A stretch of 64,000 nt of DNA from Telmatactis stephensoni (lineage: Eukaryota > Cnidaria > Anthozoa > Actiniaria > Isophelliidae), in contig JALIZF010001540.1 of assembly GCA_029948255.1 (NCBI GenBank), positions 124,001 to 188,000 on the forward strand, read 5' to 3'. Under the pieces are notes generated by a model that worked only from the letters and a program-made list of their open reading frames with translations, was not told where the DNA came from and did no database searches. The translations under genes were made by a program, and so were the position numbers. This document shows positions 61,717-64,000 of the stretch, piece by piece (position 1 is the stretch's first letter; each line of letters opens with the position of its first letter).

Positions 61717-63430
61717 GAGGGGCTAAAAGCAAATCCAGTTTCTTCCTCCTCATCATCAATACTCTGCAGATTTTCTTCTACCACTTGGATTGTTGGATGC
61801 TTCACACTTCCTGATGCTGGTTGTTGATCAGCAATTACTTCTGGGCGGTCACAGGCTTCTGCAATGTACTTTCTGATCTGAAAGAAAGCAGCCATTCATA
61901 ATTTTTAAATTAGTAATTTTAAAAGTAGTAATTTTACATTTATGACAATAATTATTTTTAAAGACAATGTTTTAAATGTTTGAGTTATTACCTTCTTTGC
62001 CCTTTTCCAAAACTTAGTATTATTTAGTTGATTTCGTCTGTATCTCAAACTTTCAGAGAGCCTTTTTGTCACCATCTTTCTTTCATATGCCCCATCAAGT
62101 TGAGGAAAAGTATCAGTTACCTGATTAAAAAATAAAATAACTTAGTGAAACATTACACTTATAAAAACTACTTATTATTTTCAACTCACACATTTCATAC
62201 TTCTAATAATAAATTAAAAAACTGCATGTACTATTTTCCCTTAAATAAGTAAGCCTATATATACTCACAAATTTAAAGAATTTGCTCATTTGCTTTGGGG
62301 TAATATCCCTCAGTAGAGGTGGATCTTGCCAAATCCCAGCTTGGAAAGCACTTTGCCTCAAGGTGAACTACAAAATATATGCAGATAATAAATAAATAAA
62401 TACATTTGCTGTAGCTTGCTGCTACTCAAAAGTACTGTTTGCATAAAAATCAGCCCTTGCAAAAAAAGTTGGGTAATTCCTAGGAATTCCTAAGAGCTCT
62501 TAAGAATTATGAATTCTGCTTTAAAAGCTTAGAATTCCTTAGAATTCTTAAGAATTGTTACAATTTTTCTTCCATAGTAATATTGGAATAAAGTGAAATC
62601 CCAAGTAAAATCAATCTGAGTTACTAAATAATGACTTTTAATATCAAAAATAATAACACAAATATATATAATTTATATAAGTTAGCATTACTTAGTGAGC
62701 TAGGTACATGTATGGTGCAACATTATTAGCACACCTAAAATAATCCAGCTTCCAAGATATTCTCAACAATTTTCAGCAATTACTGGTCATTAGCTAATAA
62801 TTACCATGACTGGGAACAGTTGGGAATTCTTAAGAATTCTTAGGAATTCCCAAGAAGTTTATTGGGAATCCATTTTGCAAGGCCCTCATGCGCGGTATGG
62901 TACTAATTTACCGCCATGTGCAACTATGCGTCCCGCCAGACTAAATAAATTGAGAATTTGGTCAATATAATAGGCTACCACAGAAACAGACAGAGGCGGA
63001 TTTTTCTAAACAATGTCCGTATACTTTGCTGGCTTCCCGGTAGCCTATTGACCAAATCCCAATCGAGACTTTAGTCTGGCTGGAAGCGTAATTCTGCACA
63101 CGGTGGTAATCAAACACTTACACAAAATGTCTGTTGTGCTTTTGTCGATTTTTCTCCTTGTTTCCTTTTGGACAAAAGCTCCTCCACAGTATATTCCTTT
63201 TTGCTGGTAGTTTTTTCCCTATCACTCGTAGTTTCCAAAGCTTCATCTGCCTCCTCCTCATCAATATGAGCATCGTTATTCGATTTTGAACTAGTAATTG
63301 TAGGACCATCGACATCATTCGACTTTGAGCATGGATTTGTTGGTATTTCTATGTTGAATGTAGACAGTAACTTAGCGACTGCCGTTGGGTTTTCACTTAT
63401 ATACTTAACAATATCCACTTGCTTCTCCAT
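61717..63430 (-). CDS. unrecognised four-exon 5' part of a gene
   Basis: Start ATG at 63430 (MEKQVDIVKYISENPTAVAK). Exons: 63122-63430 (103 codons, donor GTAAGT), 62269-62367 (33 codons, FTLRQSAFQAGIWQDPPLLR, donor GTGAGT), 61992-62120 (43 codons, VTDTFPQLDGAYERKMVTKR, donor GTAATA) and 61717-61877 (IRKYIAEACDRPEVIADQQP, donor GTAAGT). The first three introns are phase 0, and all junctions are open. The protein is acidic in exon 1 (HIDEEEADEALETTSD), basic in exon 3, and acidic again in exon 4. No motif is recognised. It is clean of stops, unlike its neighbours. It faces the plus-strand gene at 63681 across 250 bp, a shared promoter region. It may be a host gene or an accessory gene of the neighbouring transposon. 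Confidence 0.55.
62453..62884. mobile_element. MITE with GCCCTTGCAAAA ends, in an intron
   Basis: CCCTTGCAAAA at the left pairs with TTTTGCAAGGC at the right. Inside, AATTCCTAGGAATTCC and AAGAATTCTTAGGAATTCCC are dense nested palindromes of AATTC/TTAAG words. It lies between exons 1 and 2 of the minus-strand gene. Confidence 0.75.
62910..63111. mobile_element. MITE with TTACC(A/G)CC ends, beside exon 1
   Basis: TTACCGCCATGTGCA at the left pairs with TGCACACGGTGGTAA at the right, with GCCAGACTAAA and ATTTGGTCAAT blocks also paired. The central GGTAGCC/GGCTACC closes the hairpin. It ends about 10 bp from the exon 1 donor. Confidence 0.75.
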
Positions 63431-63680
63431 TATTATTAAAACAAGAAAACCTAATGATCTATTAAAGAGTTTGAGTAGTTTCGTGTGGGTCATTCACTCG
63501 ATTTGCCCGCGCTTTTTTCGGATTAAGTGATCAACTAACCGTGGACTTTGAACACAATGTTTACATTACCTTTTATGGTGATTGCATGTGATCACTTTGT
63601 GCTTGCACAGGTAACCAGGCCTTCAGATAGACGTTATCAAGTCAAAGATGGAGTTGTATCGTTCCTAGTGTTTTATTAGT

Positions 63681-64000
63681 ATGCCTTTTGCAAGCCAACA
63701 TTTACTAGAGAAAAATAATTCCAGCCAAAGAAAGAGGAGAGCTAACAAGCCCTGTCCTTGTAATGTCTGTGGGGGCACAAGATGGTTGTCATCTAAAGTG
63801 ATCAAGCGTCATGAAGAATCGTTTGGTCGTTCAAAGCAACCCTTACATGCATCCGACGATGAGGAACTTGAACAACCCTCTAATGCGAATTCAAATGACC
63901 CAAATATAGTTCCAATACCTCCGCCACCTCGTGTAGATTATTCCTCATCCAATGCCAGTGAAAACTGTGTCTGTACAAGTCAACTAAACTCTGATGAATC
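63681..64000 (+). CDS. cysteine-motif protein, N-terminal part (runs off the window)
   Basis: ATG at 63681 opens a frame to the window end: MPFASQHLLEKNNSSQRKRR, then a compact cysteine motif CPCNVCGGTRW followed by KVIKRHEESFG, then an acidic, proline-containing linker with SDDEELEQPSNANSND. The CxCxxCGGxxW plus downstream HEE pattern resembles the N-terminal zinc motif of large CACTA/Plavaka-type transposon proteins as I recall them. It is divergent from the minus-strand gene that starts at 63430, with 250 bp between the starts. No stop is seen in 106 codons. Confidence 0.55.
   Translation, partial: MPFASQHLLEKNNSSQRKRRANKPCPCNVCGGTRWLSSKVIKRHEESFGRSKQPLHASDDEELEQPSNANSNDPNIVPIPPPPRVDYSSSNASENCVCTSQLNSDE

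Overview
This is a metazoan nuclear DNA window with no organellar or bacterial signal. It is AT-rich and has spliced genes with GT/AG borders. It is crowded with animal transposable elements: BEL/Pao and Gypsy LTR elements, LINE remnants, piggyBac, FLYWCH-MULE, tRNA-derived SINEs and many foldback MITEs. The mix and the protein flavours recall cnidarian genomes (coral or anemone), but that assignment rests on remembered similarity only. I see no ordinary single-copy host gene that I can name. Nearly everything supportable is mobile or mobile-derived.

Layout. 1-3.7 kb: LINE relics and an unclassified repeat. 4.02-27.68 kb: a very large DNA transposon with about 35-bp terminal inverted repeats and a TTA target duplication. 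It carries a broken minus-strand gene at its left end and the C-terminal part of a DDE-like transposase at its right end. Nested inside are a 1.7-kb foldback with TTAA flanks, a complete BEL/Pao element (BEL-1, TSD GGTGG), tandem arrays built on a palindrome, more foldbacks, a tRNA-like unit, a RecQ-helicase fragment and a Gypsy element (TSD GGGG). 28.0-35.8 kb: a second complete BEL/Pao element (BEL-2, TSD CTTTG). 37-41.3 kb: a foldback, then a dead MULE transposase gene split by a TA-flanked 1.6-kb element. 41.6-43.9 kb: a complete but broken piggyBac element with TTAA borders. 47.3-53.4 kb: a nearly whole RecQ-type helicase gene facing a minus-strand ankyrin-repeat/transposase-like gene, which is split by a 558-bp MITE. 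These two could be the gene pair of one helicase-bearing transposon. 54.9-58.1 kb: a spliced minus-strand gene of transposase-like character with one nonsense codon and one frameshift. 59.7-63.4 kb: minus-strand exons of an unrecognised protein. 63.68 kb to the end: the divergent start of a cysteine-motif protein that runs out of the window.

How it fits together. The three LTR elements have nearly identical LTR pairs (I counted 2, 1 and 1 differences), so they inserted recently, yet their reading frames are interrupted. The DNA elements are older and are mutually nested. The most interesting material is the 23.7-kb outer element, with its mix of inverted ends and direct subterminal repeats, and the RecQ plus ankyrin/transposase pair. 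Start codons and splice sites were read by eye. Multi-exon models are proposals.
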